Assembly (NCBI GenBank): GCA_002286855.1
Contig: NRSV01000102.1
Span: forward strand, 3,037-67,036
Length of the DNA: 64,000 nt
Reading direction: 5' to 3'
From: Bipolaris cookei
Taxonomy: Eukaryota > Ascomycota > Dothideomycetes > Pleosporales > Pleosporaceae
Positions 1-11,505 of this stretch are shown here, piece by piece; the stretch's first letter is position 1; each line of letters begins with the position of its first letter. Under the pieces are notes generated by a model. The model had not been told where the DNA came from and made no database searches. It saw only the letters and a program-made list of their open reading frames with translations. Position numbers and translations under genes: made by a program.

Positions 1-647
1 TCTTTACGGAGAATGTCTGGATCGCTAGCCTCAGTGAGACGGTCGTGAGTTGATTGCTGCTTTAGATCGCCGTGGTCAAATGTTGCTATTGAGTAGTCTT
101 GATGAAGTTGGCTCACAGCGTCGGTGACATGCTCCTTGTACGTCTTGTAGTGAATGTCTTTAAAGTGCTTAATTACTCCTTTTGATCCACCCTGCGTACG
201 CACAGGCTCTTCAAGAGTTGGTCTAGCAAGGTGACAAGCCTTGCACAAGAAACACTCTGTTCTCTCGACCTTCCTAGTCTTCGTATTCACTCTTGGTCCG
301 ATTAATGGTACTCCATAACGCCACCACCAAGCACTTGTTCGTTTGTGTCGCTCTAATAACTCAAACCCCTGAAGAGGGCGGGCACCAGCATTCCAATCGA
401 TCCACTTATAATCGAACGGCATAGATATAACGGGAGCCGGCTCAGCTAAGGCGACAACAGTGTCCTCATAGGTCTCTTGAAATTGAGTAGGTACCTCTAG
501 CTGGCTTGATTGGAGGGTATAAAGGGTAGATCCGTCATCTTCATAGATACTAAACGTTCGATCAAAGGGGCCTTGAACAGGTGGTTCTGGGTCAAATTGC
601 GTGCCAGGAAAGTCGCGCTGGCTCGCAAACTGAAAGTTAAAAGTCAT
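1..647 (-). CDS. hAT-family transposase, N-terminal part (3' end beyond window)
   Basis: An open reading frame on the minus strand starts at ATG 647-645 and stays open to the window edge (about 215 codons). About 130 residues in, it contains a BED-type zinc-finger pattern: C-x2-C (CFLC), then a spaced H-x4-H (HFKDIH). This arrangement of an acidic or low-complexity N-terminus followed by a BED finger is typical of fungal hAT (Restless/Tol-like) DNA transposases. The catalytic RNase H-fold and the C-terminal dimerisation region would lie outside the window. No internal stop occurs in the visible part, unlike the other transposases here, so it may be a younger copy. The assignment rests on the finger and general layout, not on the catalytic domain. 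Confidence 0.65.
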   Translation of the reverse strand, partial: MTFNFQFASQRDFPGTQFDPEPPVQGPFDRTFSIYEDDGSTLYTLQSSQLEVPTQFQETYEDTVVALAEPAPVISMPFDYKWIDWNAGARPLQGFELLERHKRTSAWWWRYGVPLIGPRVNTKTRKVERTECFLCKACHLARPTLEEPVRTQGGSKGVIKHFKDIHYKTYKEHVTDAVSQLHQDYSIATFDHGDLKQQSTHDRLTEASDPDILRK

Positions 648-891
648 ATTAATAGTGTAGAATAGTTTCTTGATATAGAAGTAGAGCAGAGATATAGAGT
701 ATTGTAGGTAAGAGATGAGATGAGGTGAGACTTCTAATATCGCTGTGGATTGACTGGTAACCTTACACTACACAGCGTCATAAGCTTAACTATATTAGTA
801 CTAGCGCTACCTAAAATGGCTAGAGCAGTCCTGCCCATGGGCCCCATGGGCGCCCATGGGATTCAGACCATGGGGATGGGCGCCCGACCAT
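648..891. repeat. Non-coding flank of the hAT copy, CCATGGG-rich
   Basis: Between the hAT start codon and the next repeat there is AT-rich leader, then at about 832-890 a cluster of CCCATGGG/GGGCGCCC palindromic words. Such G/C palindromic clusters are common in subterminal regions of fungal hAT elements. I could not fix the terminal inverted repeat or an 8-bp target duplication. Confidence 0.35.
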
Positions 892-1122
892 GTCGTTTAC
901 TGGGCCAGGATATATCGGCATGAATTACGGCCGATGTATGTCGATATTCTACATGTAACAACCCCCTGCAATGGTCGTGTACAGAAAACAGGTGTAGAGA
1001 GCATTACACAAAAACATAAGACACATTATACACACATGACACACAATGCATACATCAATTCACCGCACGTACGCGTGCGACAAACAACATATATTTTTTC
1101 TCATTGCACCTACGCGTGCGAC
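892..1122 (+). repeat. MITE-like repeat, copy A
   Basis: About 170 bp here match 23311-23470 in inverted orientation with scattered transitions, including the shared words GGATATATCGGCATGAATTA and TTCTACATGT. The right end carries a tandem terminal word, CGCGTGCGAC, at 1072-1081 and again at 1113-1122. A short ORF through it resembles one in the other copy only because the DNA is repeated. The left boundary is uncertain because it abuts hAT-like sequence. Confidence 0.6.
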
Positions 1123-1170
1123 ACTATATATACAGGATACTATAGTAGAGTAGTATATAGAGGCTGACAA

Positions 1171-3149
1171 TCATTTTATACTATCTTTACTCGAAGTTTT
1201 GATAGTACGGCCACATAAGCTAGTTTTAGGTGGAGCAGCTGGTGCAGCCTCTGTGGACGCCGCGGTAGCTGTAGAGCGACTGCCACGTTTCTGGCACTTG
1301 GTACGTGACAGAGGCACTGCTAGAGCTTTACGCTTCCTATCCTGGGTGGTCTGAGACGCTCTTTTAGTGGTCTGTGCTTTGACTCGGGCTGCCCGAGTAG
1401 CTGCTTTTTCCGCTCTCTCCTTCTCCCTCACTGCTTTGGCTGCCTCTCTCGCCACATGTCTCTCCTCTGCCTTCTGTTGTCGGAGAAGCTTACCAGCAGC
1501 TTGAAGCTCCTTTCTTTTAGCTTTTTTCAAGCTGCTACTTTTGCTCTTCCTGCTGTTTTACTATCTCCCGAGCACGTGCCTCTCTAAGCTTACGTGGAGA
1601 CCAGAAGACAGCACCACAGTGGTATTCCTGTCTCTACTGCAGGTCGAGAGGCTTTCTATGCTTCTTATGCCTTTTCTTAGCAGTAAGAACCTCTTTTATT
1701 CCGTTGATTCTATAATGTAGTAGCTGGTTTTGGACAGAGAGATGATGGACTTTAAGACTCAGCTTCTTTGCCTCTGCTGACTGGCTGTCGGCTACAACAG
1801 TACGGACTAACTGGTCCATCTTTCTCCAGTCAGAGTCAGAGGGACTCGATGATGAGCTCCGGTCATCTTCTGCTGGCGTGTGGGTAAATCTCCCGAGTAT
1901 ATGCTCTGGCTCCATTGACCATATGCCAGTAGCTTCAAACGACTTAAGAACCGTCTCTGTCTTAAATGCTGACTGCCAGACACTCAAGAACGGTGGGAAG
2001 AAGTTACCTTTCTTGACTGGGAGCAGTCCCTGGCTCTTGTGGAGGTGGTCTGAGAGCGCAGCTGAGTACGCGGTCGAGAGTGGCTTGAACAACACTACGT
2101 CGAGCGGCTGCAGTGTATGAGTAGATTGATGTGGAAATACAGCTAGTAGTATACGGTGAGAGTCACAGTAGTCAAGAAAAGCTGGTGTGACATGACTGCC
2201 GTGGCCATCGAGTATAATGAGACTCCAGTCTCTCCCGCGACGGGCTTTTGCTTCGTACAGCGGTCGAATACCTGCTCTAGCCACGCGAGACCGATATCGT
2301 TGTTTGCCCAGCCAGATCGTGATGATGCTACATAGACGTCGTGCTGCCCAGCTTCGATGGAGCTCACCCATGCTGACTGTAGTGAGCTGTTCGCCGACGA
2401 GTAGATGAGGCCCGGCGGCAGAGCCTCCCCACCAGCACAGACAGCTGCTATGAGCGTGATCCAGTCACGAGGGCCATCCTGTAGAGCCGCTATTACTTCC
2501 TTCTTCTCATACGAGTGGCGGCTGAATACTTGCTTTGGGCGTCCTAGTACACCTTGCATGAAGCTCTTCTCGTCCATATTGTAGATATAATATGGCTCAA
2601 CGCTGTACTGTTCGGGTTTTTCGTGAACGATACGGAAGTAGCTACGATAATCTTTTATATTATCAGCTTTGCAGCGGTCGCGATAGATACCTGTAGTGGT
2701 TTTGTCGGTGATATTTTTACTATGCCTTCTCAAAAAACGTGTTAGCCAGCTATCTGTTGGCTCCCATGGCGCAAGTGATGCCACATATTTTTTATCATTG
2801 CTCTTTTAGGTCGTAGCATGCGGGCTGGTAGACTTTGTATATGCTTTACAAGCTCTTTCTCTTGTGGGGGAGTGAGTAACGAGTGGTTTTGGGCAGCGGC
2901 TTCACGGGACTGGCGTTGGCGGTGGTGTCGGCGCGTCAAAGTTGACACCGCAACACCATATTTTTTTGCGATTGCGCGATATGAAAGTTGACCTTCTTTA
3001 TCTTGCGAGTTAATCTCTGCAGTTTCTTTTGATATAGATGTCATGGTGGTGGAGTTATTTCACATTGAAATTGGTAGGTTCCTATTTTGATGATGCAGTT
3101 GTGTGTTGCGTTTCGAGATGGTGTTGCAGCACTGATCACCTACGTACAG
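1171..3149 (-). mobile_element. Pogo/Fot1-type transposon A, decayed
   Basis: Minus-strand pieces of one transposase lie in order: an N-terminal Psq-type helix-turn-helix (from ATG 3044), a DDE_1 catalytic region with an NMDE motif and an ILDGHGSH motif, then the QPLDV block (about 2050-2110), and a lysine/arginine-rich coiled tail ending at 1171. The pieces are in different frames: shifts fall near 2750-2780, near 2230-2370 and near 1530. In-frame TAG codons stand where CAG (Gln) is expected, at about 1630 and 1548. It is therefore not functional. The 5' end meets TA at 3150-3151 and abuts a different Fot1 fragment, so it probably inserted there. The 3' terminal inverted repeat was not found, so the left edge given is only the end of coding sequence. 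Confidence 0.8.
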
Positions 3150-3151
3150 TA

Positions 3152-3525
3152 TGACCATCTACGGTAGTTTATCAGCCATTGCTCGAACGTCAGCCTTTGT
3201 AGGCGCAAATCCCCGCGCAGACTCTTCAAGAACACGCTCAACTATAGAATCCTCTTCTAGCTTATTCAGGCGCTTCGAATTTGCTTCACAGTCGCGTCGG
3301 GAGCGCTTTCCAGTGCGTCGGTCAGATAAAGTTCTTTGAGGCACGTTATAGATAGCGGTATCACGTTTTTGGCTTTGAATACGTTGCAATTGGGTGTTAA
3401 AAAGAGCAATCTGAAGATATGATTCAAGATAGTTTGATAGGTAATTGCGTCGTTGAGACATAACGCGTTGTAGTGTTGACGTTGGGGCGCTGGTGGGGCG
3501 TGATCGATTCGCTTGTGAACTACGT
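3152..3525 (-). mobile_element. Truncated Fot1-like element, 5' end only
   Basis: This is a 5' fragment of a second Fot1 family. It has an inverted-repeat end beginning ACGTAGTTCACAAGCG (complement of 3510-3525, bordered by TA 3526-3527), followed by about 100 codons of N-terminal transposase from 3461 with the Psq helix-turn-helix and the conserved ARGFAPT block. It breaks off at TA 3150-3151, where element A begins. The corresponding 3' half was not found on the other side of A. Confidence 0.7.
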
Positions 3526-3527
3526 TA

Positions 3528-3956
3528 TACGTAGCAAATAACCATCACCAATTTAAAAACCCTCAAAAACGCTGTGACCACTACCCACCAGCTTGATAGG
3601 CTCGCAAGCCGAGTCAAGCCAGCTTATCAAGTTAAGCCAAGTCAAGCCAAGCTGGCGGATTTTGGGTGGGTTATTAAGCCAATCCAAGCCGGAGGTTCAG
3701 CTTGGCTCGGCTTGCTTGTTGATAAGTATGATACTTTGAGCTCCTGACGCTAATATTTGCTAGCCCACGTTATTATTATTATTATTATTACCATTGTGGA
3801 TTAATGTCCTGGCTCAGGCCTAAGGCTATATAAGACGTGCAAGCTGGTAAGGCTTACAAGTATCTACGTAGTTACATTCAATTTGGTGTAGATCGGGGCA
3901 GCCCGTGTAATAGTCTCAATGTCTTCTTAACTATTTCTGCACCGCTACGTAACGTA
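3528..3956. repeat. AAGCC-rich repeat and ATT microsatellite, no gene
   Basis: About 3590-3720 carries many copies of AAGCC/GGCTT in both orientations (CAAGCCGAGTCAAGCC and its reverse-complement relatives). This looks like the subterminal repeats of a small hAT-like or MITE element. A (TAT)n tract follows at 3770-3791. The remainder to 3956 is the 3' flank of the receptor gene. No coding sequence is supported. Confidence 0.4.
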
Positions 3957-6900
3957 CTAGAAGAAAAGGGCAAGCAGCTGATGCTCTTGCAATGCGCGCA
4001 AATCAGCATAATGTTGGTGGCATGCTAAGGTAGTAGGGTGATCTTCTCCAAGGACTGTGTTGTATCCAGCGGATGCCCTCCGGTATAGGTGTAAAGACTC
4101 TTCTACAAGACGCTGTTTGGCAAGAAGGTGTGCGAGGCAGTAGACACTAGTCAGCGTATCTGGATGCTCAGGCCCCAGCACCTTCTCGCGCTGTGCCAGC
4201 GTCTGCCGGTTCATCGCCTCCGCCTCTTCGTACTTGCCCTGCCTGTCTAGCACCGACGCCAGGTTGCCCATGCTCGTCAGCGTATCTGGATGCTCAGGCC
4301 CCAGCACCTTCTTTGTACACTCTAGCTCCTGTTGGTTTATCGCCTCAGCCTCTTCGTACTTGCCCTGCCTTTCTAGCACTAGCGCCAAGTTTCCCATGCT
4401 CGTCAGCGTGTCTGGATGCTTATGCCCCAGTACCTTCTCCCGCTGCGCCAGTGTCTGCCGGTTCATCGCCTCCGCCTCTTCGTACTTGCCCTGCCTATTT
4501 AGCACCAACGCCAAGTTGCTCATGCTCGTCAGCGTGTCTGGATGCTTATGCCCCAGCACTTTTTCTCGCTGTGCTAACGTCTGCCGGTTCATCGCCTCCG
4601 CCTCTTCGTACTTGCCCTGCCTATTTAGCACCGACGCCAAGTTGCCCATGCTCGTCAGCGTGTCTGGATGCTCAGGCCCCAGTACCTTCTCCCGTTGCGC
4701 CAGTGTCTGCCGGTTCATCGCCTCCGCCTCTTCGTACTTGCCCTGCCTATTTAGCACCAACGCCAAGTTGCTCATACTCGTCAGCGTATCTAGATGCTTA
4801 GGCCCCAGCACCTTCTTATATCTCGCCAGTGTCTGTCGGTTCATCGACTCCGCCTCTTCGTACTTGCCCTGCCTATTTAACACCGACGCCAAGTTGCTCA
4901 TACTCGTCAGCGTATCTAGATGCTTATGCCCCAGCGCCTTCTCTCGATGCGCTAGCGTCTGCCGGTTCATCGCCTCCGCCTCTTCGTACTTGCCCTGCTT
5001 GTATAGCACTAACGCTAAGTTACTCATGCTAGTTAGCGTATCTGGATGCTCAAGCCCCAGTACTTCCTTCCTGAAGGACGATGCTTTTCGGTGCGACGTT
5101 TCTGCTGATGCGTATTGCCCTAAACTCTCTTGACATCGGCCTAGTCGTTCTAGGAGTGAAGCACTCCTTGCACCATCTACAGCATCGACAAGTTCAGCCA
5201 CATGCTTTGCATGTGGAAGGTACGCGCCCCATACTTCTCTTCCCGTATGCCCACCGTATGGCACTAGTTCTTCAACTCGGGCTGCTGCTGTGCCTGCCCA
5301 GTTCGTCCGCTCACCATGGCCCTCCAGCCACCAGCTTAACGCCATATGCACTAGTCGGTGCATATCAAAAAACCTCTCTTTTTCAGATCCTGGCGCATTC
5401 TGCTGGCGTTCTGTGATAAATGCATATCCTGTTAACGTTCCAAGTGCTTTTATTTGCTGTATAGTAGATTCTCCTGGCAGTAATAGCGACTGAGGAATGC
5501 TAATACGATCGACGCACGCTATAAACGAAAGATACTCTGCTGCAAGAGGGTCCTGTCGCTGGATTTGCTCAAAAGATATGTACCATGTCTTTGCAACTGT
5601 GCTATCCATATTGCGGTATCGGCTAGGATCTTCAAACTGCTCACTAAAGAGCTCGGGTTTCGTGCCAGCAGACTGGAGCAGCGATAGGTACTCGGATACT
5701 GATGTGTCGTTTTGGTTCATAAAAGCGGCAGCCTGTACGATAGCAAGCGGCAAGCTTGCAAGTGTCTCTAGCAATATGTCAACTGCCGCCTCATCGTTCA
5801 GTAATACTTGTTTCGTCGTTCGCCGCGCAAGCAGCTGCCTGACCTCAACCTTGCCCATGTCGCTTATCTCGAGAACATTGCTCTGAGTCAAGTCTATTGC
5901 TGCTTTCCTGCTGCGAGTGGTGAAAAGAATTGCGCCTTTGTTACTGTGTGGAATAGAGTCAATCAACCGAGCTGACTCATAGCTTTCATTGTCCACTCCC
6001 ACTAAGACTTGAGAGTCATCAGCGTTATCGACGATCATCAGCCAATCACCTATGTTTCCTGAGCTTAACGTCTCCTTGACAAGTCGATTGACGTCCGCGT
6101 TGTTATCGCGAATCCCTGGTATACGAAGGCGGATTCCAATCTCGCGATAGGCAAGCTTAAAACTCTCTTGGCTCATGGCTGGCACCCAGAAAACTAAGCG
6201 TTTAGCGTCTCTCGCAAGTGTGCGATACGCAAACTCAAGAGCAAGCGCTGATTTACCACACCCTCCTAGTCCGTATATAGTCATCCGTCGATGAGTCTTA
6301 AATGATAAGAGAGTTCGTTCGATCGACTGGAGCTGGCTCTCTCGTCCAACGAAGAGCTCGTTCCGTGGGAAAGGTAGCGACACTGAAGCTACAGGCTATT
6401 AGCTATTAAGTGTGGTCCGTGCAATGCGATACTATCAAAGCCAGGCTCAATACACACCGGACAGGTCTTGCACATCCAGGTTCTCCCGTCCTTGCTGTCG
6501 CTTCTGTATCTCCTCTTTAAGACGCAGGGTTGCATACTCCTCTCCCTCTCCATATATAAGCGGCAGGAAGACGTTGAAAATGCCGAGCAAACAGTACACT
6601 TTGTCCTCTTTCAGCGTTGTTGTGCGTTTCGCCGCCCAGCTCATCCGCTCCTCAACGCTGAATTCAGTAAGCTTTTGGCCTTTTAGCGCATTAACAGATA
6701 TGCAAGTGATATTATGTATCTCCTGCTCCAACGAGATCCTGCTACCTAGCCGCTTGCCGTCCTGGGAGAAGAACTCAACGCTAGCTGGCGCGAGTAGCTC
6801 TTGCAGCGTCCAGCCTCGTGTAAACCACCGGCTGCACTGAAAAGCTTGCTGCCATGATATGCGGAAGGCTTCAGCGTTAGTAACCTCATCTGGCACTAGA

Positions 6901-7235
6901 ACATCTGTCAGGTATACATAGCACCTAACTGCGCGCTGGTACCAGCGAAACATAGAATTGATCGCTGTGCTTAGCTCCTCGCTCTTTGACTTGTCAATGC
7001 AGCAGGTATCCACCCAGAAGTATTCAAGGCCGTCTGCTGCAGCTCGCTCGCCGCAGAAGCATATCTTAGCATAGCCGTGCTTGTCCGCGCCTGCTCCCGC
7101 TAACAGCTCGTCGTATGTAATTTCTTGGCCGTCTATCCAGGTGTGTGAGAGGATGGCGTATGGAGGAACAAAGTCGTCGCTGAAAGACGTCAGCTCGAAA
7201 CCGCCGTCTGCTGAGAGGCGCTTTAGAAGGCGCAT
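3957..7235 (-). CDS. HET-NB-ARC-TPR receptor (fungal NLR)
   Basis: There are two exons on the minus strand: 7235-6458 and 6388-3957, joined across a 69-bp intron (GTGTGT...TGTAG with a CTAAT branch). The joined frame gives 1069 residues. The start chosen is ATG 7235 (MRLLKR...), the usual beginning of HET-domain receptors; a longer reading frame upstream has only non-ATG starts. Residues 1 to about 255 are a HET domain (AILSHTW, WVDTCCIDK, SRWFTRGWTLQELLAP). The NB-ARC domain follows, with a P-loop GLGGCGKS near 299 and a Walker B LMIVDNADD. The C-terminus is a kinesin-light-chain-type TPR array of about nine 42-residue units, seven almost identical (core KYEEAEAMNRQTL). In this family ligand sensing by the repeats is thought to trigger the HET domain and cell death. 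The gene looks intact although transposons lie on one side. Confidence 0.88.
4066..5066 (-). repeat. Tandem 126-bp repeats encoding TPR units
   Basis: About eight consecutive 126-bp units lie within exon 2 of the HET-NB-ARC-TPR gene. Each encodes LGxxHxDTLTSM-type 42-residue TPRs. Seven are nearly identical at the DNA level, and the last one to two at the 3' end are diverged. Variation is concentrated at a few positions, such as the residue pairs after LG and before RQGKYEEAE. Confidence 0.9.
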
Positions 7236-8107
7236 TGTATTCCAGCACGCTCTGTCTAGAATGCTAGCACACTCGGTCGCCGCGCGCGACACAGGCTGGC
7301 AGAGGTAAAAGTCGTGGGATCGCAGGAGACGTCTCTATCGTATACACGCATAGATAGTTGGTAGGTATGTAAGGCTGCATAGCTGGAAGAGTTCAACTGT
7401 GCTTAGCTGCAAGCCTCGTGCGTGCATGGCAGTCCTAAGGCGCAGCAATCTGACCAATGGACTTGTTGCATGACTATTTTAAGGAGCTGCCCCTACTAGG
7501 CAATCAAATCGCAAATTTCAGCACAATACAATACACGGGTATCTAGGCACGCTACTATACGCTACTACATACCAGGAGCGGCAATAGCTCTATATTCGTG
7601 CAGATCAGTTTTAACGATCTTGCTATCTACGCGGAGAACCTGCCAGAAGGCGCACGCCTCATCTAAAGCTTACCTTTACACCCAACAATCCTAACATTTA
7701 ATATCTACTCTTCCCTTCTAGTCCTCCAAGTACTCAACAAACACCTATCATCACGAGTAGGCAGGGGGGTTACTTACAGAAGGTTAATTAATGTTAGTGA
7801 TCGATTGGCCGTCAGCACGCCCAACACCACGTTTTCCCTGATCGGAGGCTACTGTAGCGGGATAGTTGCGGCAGCCGAATCGATGTGGATTGAGCTTGAC
7901 TTGGTGCAGTCGCGCTGACTTGATGCCGAAAGTCCGGATGAAAAAGCGTCCCGGCGCACAGGGTGTCCCTCTACGCAGGGATGAGCGTTACACTAGTTGT
8001 GGTCAAGTCTAATAAGTTCTACACTTCCCTAGATCCATTCTTATTCCATATCATCGTAGAATTGACTTTTTTTTACCCCAGTTACTATCTTACTACCCAA
8101 AGCTTCG
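7236..8107. other. Intergenic, no gene seen
   Basis: This 872-bp stretch lies upstream of the HET-NB-ARC-TPR gene and downstream of the hydrolase-NB-ARC pseudogene. It is presumably the promoter of the former. I see no coding frame, tRNA or recognisable element in it. Confidence 0.5.
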
Positions 8108-11100
8108 CTAAATGATTAAGCGAACGTTGTGTAACATAAGAGTAACCGACTGTACTATAGACTGAGACGGAGTGGTGAAGCCCGACCCCGTGTAACAGAG
8201 AGATATGGCCTTGTACCAACACTCTGTTCGTAGAGGCATCAATACCTTCTTCCTCTTCTTTCTCTCCTCCTCCTCCTCTTCTTCTTCTATTTCTAGAGCC
8301 TCCAAGTGGTCATGTAAGGTCTGGCACTTCTCATGGTCCTGCCCAAAAGTCTTCTCATAGCCTAACAGAGCCTGAAAGTACCAGTGTCAAGCATCCTCTA
8401 TGCGGCCCTGGCTTTCGCGCAGACAAGCAAAGGCCCATATGTTGTTTACCGTTGGAACGCAAGTAAGAAGGTTATCTGGATGGACAGCTCTCACATAACC
8501 GTCTAGCGCTCGTGGGTACATCTGCTCCGCTTGCTCGAGCTTGCCTAGGTCTGCGTAGAGAGTTCCCGAGTTGTTGACGGTGTTGAGTGTGGACGAGCGG
8601 TCTGGCCACCATGCCTTCTCCTTTCCAGCTAGCGCTCGCTGGTACATCTGCTCTGCTCGTTGCCTGTCCTCATCATCAAGTAGGTATCCAAGATTGAAAA
8701 AAGAACCTGGCTGTATCAGTGCCTCAATAGTCTGCTTCCCACCTAACTTACTCTCCTCCACTATCCTGTGAGGGGCTGCGCAAAGGTTGCCGATGTCTGG
8801 TAACAAGATTGTATTCGATAGAGAACTGAGGTTCTGAGCTACGTAGCTATCTATATACAGTGCTAGCTGCCCCTGCACAATCGAGTCGATAAGACCTAGT
8901 CGCTCCGGTTGTCGGTCAGAGCGCACCGAGTCTCGGCGAGACTCGGAGCTCTAGGTGGCATCCGGATTTTAGGAGCAGGCCGAGATTCCATCGAGGTACA
9001 ACACACCAACTAGGCTCTAGCCTATCACATATCCACCCACTAAAATAGACGCCATGTCCCATAATCCGCTTCCGCTTTCTCCAGAACTCCGCCCCTGACT
9101 TCGAAGTCACACCTGATGCCACTAGCTCTGCTGCTAAACAGCCCAACTTCTGCTACTCCTCGTCTCTCGCCTGCGGGCTACACCAGTGATGCAGCACCCC
9201 ATGCATCGAATAGCTATCTGTGCCTTCTTTGCCATCTACGAGCGAGTAGCGAGACGATAGGCCCATCATGTCCACAAACGATATCCAATCTTCAGCCATC
9301 TCGAGCAACCATATTGGAATAGCTATCTCTGCAGTCAAGTTCTTACATTGTGCAAATAGCTCATACCACGCCTCTCCGCTGTTTAGGACACTCTACAGCC
9401 TTAGTAGACAAGCTGCCTCGTCGCTCTGTCTCTGCACCTGCTCATACGACATGTTCCAGGTAGTCCCCACGCTGCGGTCGCCATACTTGTCAAGCGAAAA
9501 GCGATCCTCTTTCTTCACTAGACGATACCATGTACTGTCGTAGTGCTTCGCATATATAGTCGCCGACATATTTGTCTCGTGCATGTACGACCCAGCTTGA
9601 GTGAGGGCTAGTGGGAGCCCGTAGAGAAGCTCAATCACTATATCAGCGTCTATTCAACCTATATCAGTTGTGAAGCCTCCTTTCGACAGATAGAGCATTC
9701 CTCGTACCTTCGACCGCTCTCCCAGCGTTGTTCTCGAGTATAGCACGGGCCTGGTCTGCCGCCAATGTCCCCACCTTGACGCTAGACCCAAGCCGCTGGA
9801 GACTAGCCAGCCGACTAGTGATCAGCATCAACCCATGGTCTGCATGTGGGAAGTAATCCTTTACATCGTACGCCTGCGCGTCGTCTCGGCTGCGGTGGTC
9901 GCGGTCGACGTTGTCCATGATCAGCAGTCATTGAGAGTTTGACTGTATAGACAGCCACTGCTGACACTCGCGCACTGCCGCGCCAGCCTTGACGGCGGCC
10001 TGGCTGCGTGGAAGTCTCTGCGCCATGTCGACAAACGACTGCTTTAGGCTGGCTTCAGACAACCCATCCAGCCAGAACACTGCGTTGAACCGGCCGTGAT
10101 GCTTTTGCGTAAACTCCACCGCTAGCTGCGTCTTGTGAAGGCTTAACAAGAGCCTTCTCAAGCACCTGCATCTCTACATCTCTAGTGACAAACTAGCTCA
10201 CAACGGGCAAGCCTCGGAGACTAGAGTTCATCTTGTGCTTGCTAATATCTAGCACGCTTAGTCTGTTCTGTTCGATGTAGAAGGGACTGCCAACATGTAT
10301 AGTTATATTAAGAGCGGGCTGCCACCAGCCCAGAAGACGCTCGAATCATATCCCCCACTACGGCTCACACCGTCTCAAAGTCTTCCTTTGTCAGTCTTCT
10401 AAACTTGTTCATGTCGAAGTGCGTCCGCGAAAGCGAGAACTTGCTCCTCGCACCAGATAGGTCGAGGCAGCCAGAGCTCTCACTCACGACGAATTGCTGC
10501 ACATGTAGTCAGTCCTGGTAAGACGCACACTGAGCATGTTAACTTACTGTTCGGTCTGTCTTCCCTACCGTCCGTCCTACGTTGCTTGACTTAAGCTCGT
10601 AGAAGCAGGCAACTTGCATCTTGTTCGCCTGCGTCCACGTCCTCCCTAACTGATCCACCACCTCTTGCAGGAACTCATTGCCCGTTTCTAGTATTTTCAG
10701 CACCTCTGGCTGGATCTCGTCCTGCTGGTACTCGCGTTGTGCCGCAGCCAACATCTCTACCTGGCTCATTCCATCGGCGCCGCGGAAAGGCGTGCCGAGA
10801 AAGATAAGGCCTGTAGTTGATGCGAATACGCGGGGTCACTCGCTCTCGTTCTGCCGAGCATCTAGCAGTGCCTGTGAAGCCTTAACCATACGCTCTTCAT
10901 TACCACGCTCTACCCGCTCGTCTTTAGCACAACTAGCCTACCAAAACAGTGCACTACAAAGGGCAATGGGCAGTATAGATATTCCTAGTAAAGTTAGCAA
11001 CAGTAGCCGTGACGTCTAACCGAGGGTATCCACTTCTCGCCCCCGCTGCAGGGCTAGCAGCAGCTGTTGGGCTATCGTCGACGCTTTCTACCGCATCACC

Positions 11101-11505
11101 CCTTCTCCAAACCACTCCGACTGCTATCCGTATCACATGATGCGCGCGTGCGGAGCAGCTGCTGGCAACATGTTCTCCGCCTCGAGCCAGTTGACCCACT
11201 ACAGGCTCTCTGCTGTGCCAACATGATTGCACTCAGTGTCGTCTGGGTGCGCACCGATGCCATGGATCGCGACGATGCTGTCACGAAGATTAGCATAGGC
11301 TGGCTCGACACAGCGTCTCAACAGCGAACGTACTCGATAGTGTCTGCTGTGTTTGCTGTGTTTGCTGTGTTTGCTGTGTTTGCTGTGTTTGCTGCGTCCG
11401 CTGGCGAGTTGTGAAGCACCTTTAGGCCAATGTCGTCGTCTGTTACCGGCCAGACCTGGTTCCGCGTTAGCGCTGGCACACTCCGTTCTGCGCTTGACCC
11501 ACCAT
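8108..11505 (-). pseudogene. Alpha/beta-hydrolase-NB-ARC-TPR receptor, pseudogene
   Basis: This is a decayed inverted paralogue of the gene at 15260-18669. The order is preserved: ATG 11505-11503 followed directly by an intron (47 bp, 11502-11456); hydrolase N-terminus with IHGIGAHPDD; a remnant of the nucleophile motif HCFG near 10935-10975; MEMLAAA...ELKSSNVG (10539-10769); NB-ARC pieces (9664-10161, with LITSR) and PLALTQAGSYM (about 9600). TPR units at 8387-8926 and an acidic tail ending at 8108 close it. Stops interrupt the hydrolase domain several times, the P-loop region is damaged, NB-ARC segments are frame-shifted, and a CGA codon of the paralogue is TGA near 8386-8388. A 9-bp minisatellite sits in its second exon. 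It is non-functional as read. Confidence 0.82.
11341..11400 (-). repeat. 9-bp minisatellite in coding exon of the pseudogene
   Basis: The unit TGTTTGCTG is repeated about six times in tandem (plus-strand reading). On the minus strand it encodes repeated Ala-Asn-Thr in frame with exon 2 of the hydrolase-NB-ARC-TPR pseudogene, just before the intron that precedes the hydrolase motif. The intact paralogue has no such expansion. Confidence 0.85.

Noticed and set aside
856..1167. Apparent conserved small protein shared with 23258-23500
   Set aside because: The similarity is that of a repeated MITE-like DNA; the frame ends differ, and neither has a gene-like context.
4066..5066. Regular direct repeats that could suggest a CRISPR-like array
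   Set aside because: The repeats are 126 bp with no spacers, are fully coding, and the genome is eukaryotic.
4193..5133. Two long plus-strand reading frames of 202 and 299 codons rich in repeated Ser/Cys/Pro units
   Set aside because: They lie antisense to the TPR array and owe their periodicity and openness to the 126-bp coding repeats of the receptor gene.
6389..6457. HET and NB-ARC reading frames as two adjacent genes
   Set aside because: A 69-bp intron with correct ends and branch joins them in frame, and HET-NB-ARC-TPR fusion is a known architecture.
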